Assembly: GCF_020400585.1 (NCBI RefSeq)
Contig: NZ_JAINVF010000003.1
Span: 372,001-436,000 of the forward strand
DNA length: 64,000 nucleotides
Origin: Streptomyces sp. NK08204
GTDB taxonomy: Bacteria > Actinomycetota > Actinomycetes > Streptomycetales > Streptomycetaceae
Direction of reading: 5' to 3'
Part shown: positions 42,163 through 50,205 of the stretch, in pieces
Numbering within the stretch: position 1 is the stretch's first letter
Layout of the letters: the number at the start of each line of letters is the position of its first letter
The notes under the pieces: model-generated
Databases searched by the model: none
What the model was told of the DNA's origin: nothing
The model's input: only the letters and a program-made list of their open reading frames with translations
Made by a program: the position numbers and the translations under genes

Positions 42163-42573
42163 GTGACCACCAGCGTGAAGGACATGCTCGCCACCTACCC
42201 CGCCGACCTCGGCGACGTCGACCGGGACAAGCTCACCCGCTGCATCGAGGAGTGCATCGCCTGCGCCCAGGCGTGTACGGCCTGCGCGGATGCCTGCCTG
42301 TCCGAAGGCATGGTCGGCGAGCTGACCAAGTGCATCCGCACCGACATGGACTGCGCCGACATCTGCAGCGCCACGGCCGCCGTCCTGTCCCGCCACACCG
42401 GCTACGACGCCAACATCACCCGCGCGATCCTCACTGCCTGCGCCACTGCCTGCAAGGCCTGCGGCGATGAATGCGCCTCCCACGCCGACCAGCACGACCA
42501 CTGCCGCATCTGTGCCGAGGCCTGCCGCTCGTGCGAGCAGGCCTGCAACGAACTGTTGCAGTCCCTCGGCTGA
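42163..42573 (+). CDS. Csp-type four-helix-bundle copper storage protein
   Basis: This is a 136-aa cytosolic protein (no signal peptide) with 18 cysteines arranged as CxxxC and CxxC repeats along four helices (CIEECIACAQACTACADAC; CIRTDMDCADIC; CATACKACGDEC; CRICAEACRSCEQAC). It matches the Csp3 family, which stores many Cu(I) ions inside the bundle through thiolates. It should buffer excess copper, with the DUF305 and His-rich proteins as likely envelope partners. The GTG at 42163 has GAGGAGG 8-9 nt upstream. Confidence 0.93.
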   Translation: MTTSVKDMLATYPADLGDVDRDKLTRCIEECIACAQACTACADACLSEGMVGELTKCIRTDMDCADICSATAAVLSRHTGYDANITRAILTACATACKACGDECASHADQHDHCRICAEACRSCEQACNELLQSLG

Positions 42574-42702
42574 ACCCGTTGCCCGGCTGCGCTGCCCTCA
42601 GTGGGCCTGCGGCGCAGTTCGGGCCAGAACGGCGAGCAACGGTCGTGAGGACCGTCGTCGGAAGGTTGCGCTCGCGCTTCCGCGGTGAGGCGACCTCCCA
42701 GC

Positions 42703-43344
42703 TCAGCGGATGCGGCGCAGGGCGGCCCAGCTGCCCCAGCCTGCCTCGGACTCTGTGGCCTGCCAGGTGCCGGGCAGAGCGGCAGCGACGGTGGCTGCGG
42801 GAAGATGGAGCGGCCCGTCGCTGCCGAGCTGGTTGATCCACAGCAGTACTCCGCCGGGTGCCAGGACGCGGGCGGTTTCAGCGGGGAACAGGAGCATGTC
42901 GATCGCCACGATGGCGGCGACGCAGGCGTCCGCCAGCGGCAATCTGCTCGCGTCGGCGCGCACCCGCCACGAGGAGCGGCCATGGGCTTGCTGCAGCATG
43001 CGCATCGACAGGTCCACGCTGATCACCTGCGGGAAGACGGCGGTCAGTGCGGGAGTGGAAATGCCTGTACCGGAACCGAGTTCGAGACACGGCCCCTGGG
43101 GCATCGGACCGCCGCGGGTGACGGCGTCGCGTAGGGGGTCGTCGCGGCCGGTGGCGCGGGTGGTGTCCCAGTCGGCGGCGAGCTGGTCGAACAGATCGGC
43201 GACGAACTGCGCTGCTTCGGCGGTCCACGGCCGTCGGCCGGCAGCCAGGTCGTGAGCGAAGGCCCGGAAGGACTCGGCGGCGCCGGGCGGCGTAGCCGGT
43301 TTGCCGTCCGGGCTGGGCAGGACGCGCGGCAGGGTGGCAGTCAC
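42703..43344 (-). CDS. class I SAM-dependent methyltransferase
   Basis: This is a 213-aa protein. The core shows LCLELGSGTGISTPALTAVFPQ (motif I is CLELGSGTG), VISVDLSMRML, CVAAIVAIDMLLFP and VLAPGGVLLWINQLG. The GTG at 43344 has GGAG 7 nt upstream; an in-frame GTG at about 43374 is possible. The substrate is unknown. It is convergent with the copper-storage gene, 130 nt away. Confidence 0.82.
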   Translation of the reverse strand: MTATLPRVLPSPDGKPATPPGAAESFRAFAHDLAAGRRPWTAEAAQFVADLFDQLAADWDTTRATGRDDPLRDAVTRGGPMPQGPCLELGSGTGISTPALTAVFPQVISVDLSMRMLQQAHGRSSWRVRADASRLPLADACVAAIVAIDMLLFPAETARVLAPGGVLLWINQLGSDGPLHLPAATVAAALPGTWQATESEAGWGSWAALRRIR

Positions 43345-43439
43345 ACACGTACTCCACCATGGGTCCGACACCGCGTGGATCGACCCGGGGGCGGAACGGC
43401 CCCTCCACCCCTGGGTGGAGGGCCCGTTCCGATCGTTGT

Positions 43440-43640
43440 GCCCGCAGTCCACAGGCCCGGGTTGTCGGCGTCGAAGAACACCGACACGTTTTCTTCGGCA
43501 GGACGCTGGCGGTGTTGACTGAGCCGAGCGGGACCCGCTGGCCCTCCTCGACGGTGGCCGGATGGGGTCGGGCTGTTCATGTCGAGCCGTCGGCCGTCGA
43601 GGGCCCAGTCGTAGCTCAGGGCAGTCGGCTCGGCTCCCGC
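43440..43640 (-). pseudogene. remnant of a multicopper oxidase gene
   Basis: On the minus strand one frame reads ALSYDWALDGRRLDMN (about 43575-43622), like the start of a cupredoxin domain in multicopper oxidases. A second frame then reads ATVEEGQRVPLGSVNT. The first frame later gives VFFDADNPGLW (about 43450-43500), the family segment normally followed by the copper-binding HCH motif, which is absent here. The pieces are in family order but frameshifted and shortened, so the gene is dead. Similarity is by eye only. Confidence 0.55.
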
Positions 43641-43786
43641 TTCCCGCTGCTGAAGAACACCCACGCCGGCGGGTACCTGTGGAACGAGCCGAGCGACACC
43701 GCACTGACCGGTCGCCAAGCCGCTCAGGCTCGCCAACCATCAGGCAACGTGCCCCGGAGGGGCAGGACAACTGGGATGATCGCGGC

Positions 43787-44581
43787 ATGACACCATCCGA
43801 CGGCTATCTCCTGGACAATCGGCAGGCGGAGGCGGGGCAGCGTTTCGACGCCTTGGCCACCCTTTTCGACCCCGTCACCTTCCGGCACTTCGAAAGGTTC
43901 GGGATCGGGCCTGGCTGGCGCTGCTGGGAAGTCGGGGCCGGCGGCACCTCCGTGGTGTCCTGGCTCGCCAAGAAGGTCGGACCGACCGGCAAGGTTGTGG
44001 CCACGGACATCGACACCTCGCGGCTCACCACCGCGGCCCGGCCCCCGGTCGACGTCCACGTCCACGACGTGGGCGCCGAAGAGCCGCCGGAGGAGGGCTT
44101 CGACCTGGTGCACGCCCGGCTGGTCCTCGTTCACGTGCCGGACCGGGACCGGGCGTTGCATTCCATGATCAAGGCGCTGCGGCCCGGCGGACGGCTACTC
44201 ATCGAGGACGCCGACCCCGCCCTGCAGCCTCTGCTCTGCCCGGACGAGTGGGGCCCCGAGCAGCGGCTCGCCAACCGGCTGCGCCAGGGCTTCCGCGAAC
44301 TGCTCGCCGGCCGCGGCGCCGACCTGTCGTACGGCCGCAAACTCCCGCGCCTGCTCCGCGAGGCCGGACTGAGCGGGGTGGAGGCCGACGCTTACTTCCC
44401 GCTGACCTCACCTGCCTGTGCCGCCCTCGAGGCTGCGACGGTCCGCCAGATCCGCGACCAACTCGTCACCGCGGGCCTGGCCACGGACGAGGACATCGAC
44501 CAGCACCTGGCCAACGTCGAGTCCGGCGGCATGGACCTCGCCACCGCACCGATGATCTCGGCCTGGGGGCGCAAGGGCTAG
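43787..44581 (+). CDS. SAM-dependent methyltransferase (UbiE/demethylmenaquinone-like class)
   Basis: This is a 264-aa protein. Motif I is WRCWEVGAGGTSVVSWLA, motif II VVATDIDTSRL, then FDLVHARLVLVHVPDRDRAL and ALRPGGRLLIEDAD. The C-terminal part (ADAYFPLTSPACAALEAATVRQI) suits small-molecule methyltransferases. The ATG at 43787 has a weak upstream GGGATGAT that could be a -10 for a leaderless mRNA. No pathway partner is visible. Confidence 0.88.
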   Translation: MTPSDGYLLDNRQAEAGQRFDALATLFDPVTFRHFERFGIGPGWRCWEVGAGGTSVVSWLAKKVGPTGKVVATDIDTSRLTTAARPPVDVHVHDVGAEEPPEEGFDLVHARLVLVHVPDRDRALHSMIKALRPGGRLLIEDADPALQPLLCPDEWGPEQRLANRLRQGFRELLAGRGADLSYGRKLPRLLREAGLSGVEADAYFPLTSPACAALEAATVRQIRDQLVTAGLATDEDIDQHLANVESGGMDLATAPMISAWGRKG

Positions 44582-45066
44582 GCCGTGCTGAAGGGGCCCC
44601 AGGGAAGTACGCCCGACGTCCTACCGAGGCGGCCACCGCCGGCCACGCAGGCGTCAGCCGTCACCGGGCTCCCGCATTTCCCCGGCACCGACATGCGTAT
44701 CCGCCCGGACTTCGGTTCCGCTCCCAGCTCTCATCCCGGTCGCAGCCTCGGTCTCGGCGCGGGCAACGTCCCAGGGCCGGCTCCAGGGCATCGCCTCGTC
44801 CCGGGCACGGGCACCCGCCGGACAGGTTCAGTCGCAGTTCCGGCCTCAGTCGCAGCCTTGCCCTGATGTCGGCGTCGACCCGGGCCGGCCCCACGCTTCC
44901 CTCCGGCACAGGCATGGGCAGGCCTCGCACCGGCACAGGTTCCGGTCCCCGGGCGCGGTGGTCTGCCGCCCACTCGTTCCACTGCCCGGGCGCCGGTCAG
45001 GCGGCCCTGAGTCGCCGCTTCGGGGCGGGTACGTGTCCGTGGCCAGGAGGAACCGGCAGGAAGGTG
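44582..45066. other. intergenic region holding a degraded duplicate of the psuK 3' end
   Basis: About 485 bases without an intact gene. The right half (about 44940-45066) is a diverged copy of the final part of psuK (see the repeat pair). The left half contains C-rich stretches with no supported frame. Confidence 0.7.
44945..44994. repeat. 50-bp direct repeat, copy A (decayed)
   Basis: It matches 45110-45159 with one mismatch at an offset of 165 bp. Similarity weakens but continues rightwards for roughly 70 more bases in both copies. Confidence 0.9.
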
Positions 45067-46023
45067 TCAGCCGGCACTGCTACGGGTCTCGGCTACGGGT
45101 CCGGCCTCGGTCCCCGGGCGTGGTGGTCTGCCGCCCACTCGTTCCACTGCCCGGGCGCCTGCCAGGCAGCCCCGCGCTGCCGCCTCGGCCGGGGCCGCGC
45201 CTGCGAGCAGGGCGGCGAGGAACGTGCCGGTGAAAGCGTCGCCCGCGCCCGTCGTGTCCCGGGGGGCCGCGGGGGCGGCGGGTACCCGGGCGAGCACGGT
45301 TCCGGAGCGGGCCACCACGGCCCCGTCCGCCCCGGACTTGGCCACCACCAGCGGGACCAGGCGGCTCAACTTGGCGGCCGCGTCGGCCGGATCGGGCAGA
45401 CCGGTGAGCAGGCACGCCTCGTCCCGGCTGGGCAGCAGGATGTCCAGGCCGTCCGCGAAGGCCAGGAAACGGTCCACGCCGAGTTCCACGAGGAAGCCCG
45501 CCGACGCCGGGTCCAGGCTGACCGGTACGCCACGCGTGCGTGCCGCCGCGAGCGCCACTTCCGCGAGAGCCCGGCTGGAATCCGTGAACAGCAGGTACCC
45601 GGACAGGTGCACCCGCGCGACCCCGTCGAGCAACGCGTCCGTCCAGTCCGCGGGTTCGAGCCGCAGGGACGCCCCGCTGTCGGTGAGAAACGTGCGCTCG
45701 GCCGCCGCGCCCGTGTCCACCAGGCAGACGACCGTCCCGGTCGCCGCCTCAGTGTCGATCACCAGCCGGGGCCGCACCCCGGCCGCCACCAGCTCCCGCT
45801 CGTGCCAGTCGGCCGCGTCCGCGCCGACCCGCCCCAGCAGCCGCACCTCCGCACAGCCCGCGTGAGCGGCCCAGCAGGCCACGTTGGCCCCCGCTCCACC
45901 GGGCAGCGTCCGCACCACGGCGGCCGTGTCGGTGCCGGCCGCGAGCGGACCGCGGTGCCGGGCGACCACGTCCGTGACGACGTCCCCCACGACCAGCAGC
46001 GCACCCGCCGGCCCGGCGGTCAC
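45067..46023 (-). CDS. psuK: PfkB-family carbohydrate kinase, probable pseudouridine kinase
   Basis: This is a 318-aa ribokinase-fold enzyme. The N-terminal PfkB signature is GGAGANVACWAAHAG, the C-terminal signature DTTGAGDAFTGTFLAALL with catalytic Asp in GAGD, and LLPSRDEACLLTG is typical. Coupled to psuG by a GTGA overlap, it is expected to phosphorylate pseudouridine to pseudouridine 5'-phosphate, the substrate of PsuG. The last 35 or so residues are encoded by DNA duplicated just downstream and may have been altered by that event (tail ERVGGRPPRPGTEAGP). Confidence 0.85.
   Translation of the reverse strand: MTAGPAGALLVVGDVVTDVVARHRGPLAAGTDTAAVVRTLPGGAGANVACWAAHAGCAEVRLLGRVGADAADWHERELVAAGVRPRLVIDTEAATGTVVCLVDTGAAAERTFLTDSGASLRLEPADWTDALLDGVARVHLSGYLLFTDSSRALAEVALAAARTRGVPVSLDPASAGFLVELGVDRFLAFADGLDILLPSRDEACLLTGLPDPADAAAKLSRLVPLVVAKSGADGAVVARSGTVLARVPAAPAAPRDTTGAGDAFTGTFLAALLAGAAPAEAAARGCLAGARAVERVGGRPPRPGTEAGPVAETRSSAG
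45110..45159. repeat. 50-bp direct repeat, copy B (inside psuK)
   Basis: This is the intact partner of 44945-44994 and forms part of the psuK C-terminal coding region. Confidence 0.9.
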
Positions 46024-46928
46024 GGCCTGGTCCACGCCGCGGCGATCCGGGCGGCCAGGCGCACGTTGCCGCGCACCGCGGCCAGGTTGGCGCTGAGCGA
46101 GGCCCCGTCCGTGTGCCGGACCAGATAGTCGAGCAGGAACGGCGTGACCGCCTGACCGGTGACTCCTTTCTCCTCGCAGGCGCCCAGCGCGTCGGCGAGC
46201 ACGCGCGCGTGCAGCCCGGGATCGAGTTGCTCCGCCTCCGGGACGGGGTTGGCGACGATCAGCGCCGAACCCGGCGCGGCGAGCGCGTCCTGCGCCCGCA
46301 TGACCGACGCGACCTGCTCCGGGTTGTGCAGCGTCCACTCGACCGGATAACCCGAGTCGCACAGGTAGAACCCGGGGAACCGGTCCGTGCCGTACCCGGC
46401 GACGGCCACACCCAACGTCTCCAGACGCTGCAGGGTCGCCGGCACGTCCAGGATCGACTTCACCCCCGCGCACACCACCGTGATCCGGGTGCGTGCCAGC
46501 AGCCCCAGGTCCGCCGACTCGTCCTGCGTCACCGTCCACTCCCGGTGCACACCGCCCAGCCCGCCCGTGGCGAACACCCGGACACCCGCGAGCGCGGCCA
46601 GCTGTGCCGTCGCCGACACCGTGGTCGCCCCGCTCGCCCCCGCCGCCACGGCGAGCGGCAGATCGCGGTGGCCCAGCTTGCGGATGCCGTGCTCGTTCGC
46701 GACCCGCTCCAACTGCCTCTCGTCCAGGCCGACACAGGGGCGCCCGTCGAGCACGGCGATGGTCGCCGGCACGGCGCCCTCCTGCCGCACCACGTCCTCC
46801 AGCTCCCGTGCCACCCGCAGATTGCGCGGCCTGGGCAGCCCGTGCGCAATGATCGTGGACTCCAGAGCGACCACGGGCCGCCGGGCGGCGATCGCTTCCC
46901 GGACTTCTTCCGACACCACCAGCACCAC
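46020..46928 (-). CDS. psuG: pseudouridine-5'-phosphate glycosidase
   Basis: This 302-aa enzyme cleaves the C-C glycosidic bond of pseudouridine 5'-phosphate to uracil and ribose 5-phosphate in RNA-modification salvage. Family motifs are VALESTIIAHGLPRP, TIAVLDGRPCVGL, GHRDLPLAVAAGASGATTVSAT, FATGGLGGVHRE and VCAGVKSILDVPATLQRLE, where the lysine is the expected Schiff-base residue. The GTG at 46928 has GGGAGG 7 nt upstream. It forms an operon with psuK and is divergent from a VOC gene. Confidence 0.93.
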   Translation of the reverse strand: MVLVVSEEVREAIAARRPVVALESTIIAHGLPRPRNLRVARELEDVVRQEGAVPATIAVLDGRPCVGLDERQLERVANEHGIRKLGHRDLPLAVAAGASGATTVSATAQLAALAGVRVFATGGLGGVHREWTVTQDESADLGLLARTRITVVCAGVKSILDVPATLQRLETLGVAVAGYGTDRFPGFYLCDSGYPVEWTLHNPEQVASVMRAQDALAAPGSALIVANPVPEAEQLDPGLHARVLADALGACEEKGVTGQAVTPFLLDYLVRHTDGASLSANLAAVRGNVRLAARIAAAWTRP

Positions 46929-46980
46929 GTGCCCGCCTCCCGTCAGTCGGTCCTCTCTCGATCCCTGGCGGCTGCCACGC

Positions 46981-46998
46981 CCGCATAAACGCTTGCGG
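46981..46998. promoter_or_regulatory. candidate operator dyad between psuG and the VOC gene
   Basis: CCGCA-N8-TGCGG forms a perfect 5-bp dyad with an AT-containing core (TAAACGCT) in the divergent intergenic region. This resembles LacI-family half-sites. No regulator is adjacent. Confidence 0.35.
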
Positions 46999-47043
46999 CC
47001 TGTGGGGGACGCCACCAGCCTGGGCGGCATGAAGGACAACACC

Positions 47044-47457
47044 ATGCGCCTCGACCACGTCGTCCTGTGGGTGACCGACCCGGCCGCCGCGGCCGACTTC
47101 TACGAAAAGGCCGTCGGCCTGGAGCCGTTGCGCCTCGCCGAGTACGTCAACGGCAAGGCGGCATTCCCCTCCGTACGGGTCAATGAGCACACCATCATCG
47201 ACCTCTCCCCGCGCGCCTCCGCCGAGCGCATGAAGGTGCTGCCCGGCTCGGCCGACAGCGCGGGCCACCCTGTCAACCACATCTGTCTGTCCCTGCCGTC
47301 GGACACCTTCGACGCCCTGCGCGCCCGCCTGACGGAACACGGCGTGCCCATGTCGGAGATCGGCCACGACTCGTACGGAGCCCGGGGCAAGGCCCCGCGC
47401 AGCTTCTACTTCAAGGACCCCGACGGCAACGTCATCGAGGCCCGGCACTACGCGTAG
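47044..47457 (+). CDS. VOC-family (glyoxalase/bleomycin-resistance fold) protein
   Basis: This is a 137-aa metalloprotein fold made of two beta-alpha-beta-beta-beta modules: LDHVVLWVTDPAAAADFYEKAVGL, then VNHICLSLPSDTFDALRARL and SFYFKDPDGNVIEARHYA. His (LDHVV), His (VNHIC) and Glu (VIEARH) are at metal-ligand positions. Substrate is unknown. I chose the ATG at 47044, which has AAGGA 7 nt upstream; an ATG at 47029 would add five residues. Confidence 0.9.
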   Translation: MRLDHVVLWVTDPAAAADFYEKAVGLEPLRLAEYVNGKAAFPSVRVNEHTIIDLSPRASAERMKVLPGSADSAGHPVNHICLSLPSDTFDALRARLTEHGVPMSEIGHDSYGARGKAPRSFYFKDPDGNVIEARHYA

Positions 47458-47473
47458 CCGCATCCGGGCGCGG

Positions 47474-48028
47474 TCAGAACAGCGGCTCGGGCAGCACGCC
47501 CTCCAGCGCGAGCAGCTTCCGCTTGGTCTCCAGGCCGCCTCCGAAGCCGCCGATGCCGCCGTCGCTCTCCACCACGCGGTGGCACGGCACGACGACCGGC
47601 AGCGGATTCGCCCCCATGGCCGCGCCCACCGCCTGCGCCCCGCCCGGCTGCCCGACCCGCCCGGCGAGGTCGCCGTACCCCACCACCGTGCCGTACGGCA
47701 CACCGGACGCCAGCTCGCGCAGCACCTGCCGGTTGAAGCCCGTGATCAGCGACCAGTCCAGCGGCAGGTCGAAGTCATGACGCTCACCCGCGAAGTACGC
47801 CTCGACCTGGCGTATCGCCTCGGCCAGCAGCGACGAGTGCGGATCCTCGGCCGGCTCGCCGCCCAGCCGGGCCGCGAGCCGCTCCAGAGCCCGGTCGCGC
47901 ACCGCGTCCGTGGCGTGGAAGACGACGTTGACCAGTCCCTCGCGGGTCGCCGCCAGCATCAGCGGGCCGATGCCCGTGTCCACGACGGCCCACACCACCC
48001 GCTGCTCGTCCTGCCCATGGCTGTTCAT
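47474..48028 (-). CDS. ogt: methylated-DNA-[protein]-cysteine S-methyltransferase
   Basis: This 184-aa suicide repair protein moves the methyl group from O6-methylguanine to its own cysteine. The active site is VVVPCHRVV (Cys of PCHR), with the helix-turn-helix LASGVPYGTVVGYGDLA and the Asn in GAAMGANP preceding it. The ATG at 48028 is placed by homology (VVDTGIGPLMLAA) and by a damage-type promoter ending 6 nt upstream, so the mRNA is probably leaderless. Confidence 0.93.
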   Translation of the reverse strand: MNSHGQDEQRVVWAVVDTGIGPLMLAATREGLVNVVFHATDAVRDRALERLAARLGGEPAEDPHSSLLAEAIRQVEAYFAGERHDFDLPLDWSLITGFNRQVLRELASGVPYGTVVGYGDLAGRVGQPGGAQAVGAAMGANPLPVVVPCHRVVESDGGIGGFGGGLETKRKLLALEGVLPEPLF

Positions 48029-48034
48029 GCGCCC

Positions 48035-48057
48035 ACGGTACGGCCCGGCACTGACAT
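48035..48057 (-). promoter_or_regulatory. DNA-damage (RecA-NDp/PafBC-type) promoter of ogt
   Basis: On the minus strand ATGTCAGTG (48057-48049), an 8-nt spacer and TACCGT (48040-48035). There is one mismatch to TTGTCRGTG, and the -10 is a full match to TANNNT. The -10 ends 6 nt before the ATG. Confidence 0.7.
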
Positions 48058-48273
48058 TGATAGGGGTATGCAGGTTCCGGTGGTCGTGGCTCGGGCACTG
48101 ACTGACGCCCTGCTGGGTTGTCCTGGCGTTGTTCTGTCCGGCCACCGGGGCTTGTTCTCATGGCTTCGGCCGGGCGGAACATGACCTGATAAGAGCTTGG
48201 TCAGAAGCCCCCTCAACGTCCTGTCTGCGCCACCCGGCCGACGCCTGCCTCCGGCCAGGAAGGCGTTACCAGC

Positions 48274-48980
48274 ATGGCAGCAGTGGCGGCAGAGGACACA
48301 GCCGGGCAGAACGTGATCGGCGGGGTCGGCTCCCACGCCGGGACGCCCCACGTCGCTGTCATCAGCGACAACGGCGGCCACCTAGCGGACGCCGAGTCCG
48401 CCACCACCGCCGCCGGGTATGCCGCGGCGCTCGCCTTCCTGACCGCGCACGGACACGTGATCCCGATCGGCGTGGAAGGCACTCCCTCCTACGGGGCGGG
48501 CTTCACCCGCACCGCCCGCTCCCAGGGACTTCACATCGTGGAGGTCAACCGGCCCGACCGGGCTGAACGCCGCCGCATCGGCAAGTCCGATCCCATCGAC
48601 GCCTGCGCCGCCGCCCGCGCCGCCCTGTCCGGACGGGCCTCCGGCGCGCCCAAGGGCGACACCGTCGCGGGGATACGCGCCCTGCACAACGCCGCTCGCT
48701 CGGCCGTCAAGGCCCGCACCGCCGCGCCGAACCAGATCGGCCAGATCCTCCGGCTCCTGAAACGGGCGATCGCCCGCGAGATGTTCCGCTGCCTGACCAT
48801 CCCGGTCACCGTCCCCGGCATCGCCGATCTGCGGCCTCTGCGGCAGGCCAAGAACATCACCCTCACCGCCGCAGCCCGCCACTTCGGAGTTTGGCCGGCC
48901 ACCATCTCCACCCTGGAACGAGGAATCCGCCGCGAGACACCCTCGCCCACGCCTACCGCGACTGGCTCCAGGCCGCTTGA
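48274..48980 (+). pseudogene. degenerate IS110-family transposase
   Basis: The N-terminal part is a clear IS110-type DEDD transposase (VIGGVGSHAGTPHVAVI, VEGTPSYGAGF, VEVNRPDRAERRRIGKSDPIDA). At about codon 152 the sequence jumps to LRLLKRAIAREMFRCL and then to a C-terminal segment RPLRQAKNITLTAAARHFGV, so some 150-200 central residues are missing. A frameshift near 48937 breaks the ending, whose correct frame (TLAHAYRDWLQAA) stops at 48978-48980. The element cannot be mobile. The sequence after the stop (GAGCAATAGGAGC) resembles the right end of related elements. Confidence 0.85.
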
Positions 48981-49020
48981 CGAGCAATAGGAGCTTCAAC
49001 GCCGTCCGGCCGCCCGCCGC

Positions 49021-49929
49021 TCAGTGCGCGCCGAGGGCCGACTGGATCACGTCCGGCTCATTGGTGATGACCCCGTCGACGCGGTAGCCCGCCATCCTTC
49101 GGGCCGTGGCCGCGTCGTCGACCGTCCACGAGAACACCCCGAGGGGCCTGCCGTGCGGCCCCGCGAACGCGTGCACGCTCGTGACGTAGCCGAGAGTGAC
49201 CGACTTGTACGAAGGATTGATCAGATCGGTGAAGCGCGCGTACCGGTTCAGCTGCGCCAGGGGCGGCTTGCCGAGGTAGCCGGTGGTGACGGCGGGCCGC
49301 AACTTGTGGACGGTCCGCACGCTGTCCGCGCTGAAGCTCTGCACGATCAGCCGGCCCAGGTGCTCCCGGTCCAGCCAGCCCTCCTTGGCCAGGAGTTTCA
49401 AGGTCTGCTGCTCGATGCCCGGGTACAGCTGCGGACTCTTGATCTCCAGGAGCAGCCTCTCGTGGTTGTGTTCGACCCGGCGCATGTACTGCCGCAGCGT
49501 CGGCACGCGCGTGCCCGCGTACCCAGGGGAGAACCAGCTGCCCGCGTCCAGCCGGGCGATCTCGGGCGCGGTGAAGTCCTTCACCTTCCAGGGCGCCCGG
49601 TCGGGGAAGACGGCCTCGGCGTTCGTGGTGCGCCGCAGGTTGTCGTCGTGGATGACGACCAGTTCGCCGTCCTTGGTGCGCTGGACGTCGTTCTCGACCC
49701 ACGTGAAGCCGAGCTTCGCGGCCTTGTCGATGGAGGCCAGCGTGTTCTCGGGCGCGTACGCGGAGGCGCCCCGGTGGGCGATCACGGTGGGCCCGCGTGT
49801 CCCGCCCGCACGGGCATGGGGGACATGGGCGTCAGAAGCGGGAGCGGCACGGATGTCCGAGGCCGGAGTCTGCAGGACGGCCGTCCCCAGGACCGCGGTG
49901 ACCACGGCGGCGACTGCACGCGCGAACAT
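49021..49929 (-). CDS. secreted glycerophosphodiester phosphodiesterase
   Basis: This is a 302-aa exported enzyme that hydrolyses glycerophosphodiesters to glycerol 3-phosphate and an alcohol. A signal peptide (about 1-28) is followed by the GDPD TIM-barrel: VIAHRGASAYAPENTLAS (catalytic His), WVENDVQRTKDGELVVIHDD (metal-binding Glu/Asp and second His), LLLEIKSPQ and the final VDGVITNEPDVI. Length is standard. It may recycle phosphate or wall teichoic acid fragments. Confidence 0.93.
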   Translation of the reverse strand: MFARAVAAVVTAVLGTAVLQTPASDIRAAPASDAHVPHARAGGTRGPTVIAHRGASAYAPENTLASIDKAAKLGFTWVENDVQRTKDGELVVIHDDNLRRTTNAEAVFPDRAPWKVKDFTAPEIARLDAGSWFSPGYAGTRVPTLRQYMRRVEHNHERLLLEIKSPQLYPGIEQQTLKLLAKEGWLDREHLGRLIVQSFSADSVRTVHKLRPAVTTGYLGKPPLAQLNRYARFTDLINPSYKSVTLGYVTSVHAFAGPHGRPLGVFSWTVDDAATARRMAGYRVDGVITNEPDVIQSALGAH

Positions 49930-50205
49930 GCGTTCTCCTCACGTCGGGCGAACACCTACGGCTACAGCCTGACAGCAACACGTGATCGGCGCCCGGCTCA
50001 CCATGACCACACATAGGACCGATGGGTCCCCGCGTCTTCACCGGCGCCGCACAACCGGGCAAGGGCGTGTTTCTTTGCCGGAAAATCGTTCGACCATTCC
50101 GGTGGGGGTCATACTCTCTGCGACAACCCTGACCGCCCGCGCGGTCCTGGGACGGGGGCATGTTTCAGGTATTCCGGGACGTGAGAGGCGGAGGGGCAGC
50201 CGCGC

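Noticed and set aside
41738..42166. A 142-codon frame just before csp
   Set aside because: Arg/Pro-rich, no ribosome-binding site, overlaps the csp start codon.
46024..47703. Upstream extension of the psuK frame on the minus strand
   Set aside because: It reads through psuG and the VOC gene in the wrong frames; psuK starts at the GTGA overlap with psuG.
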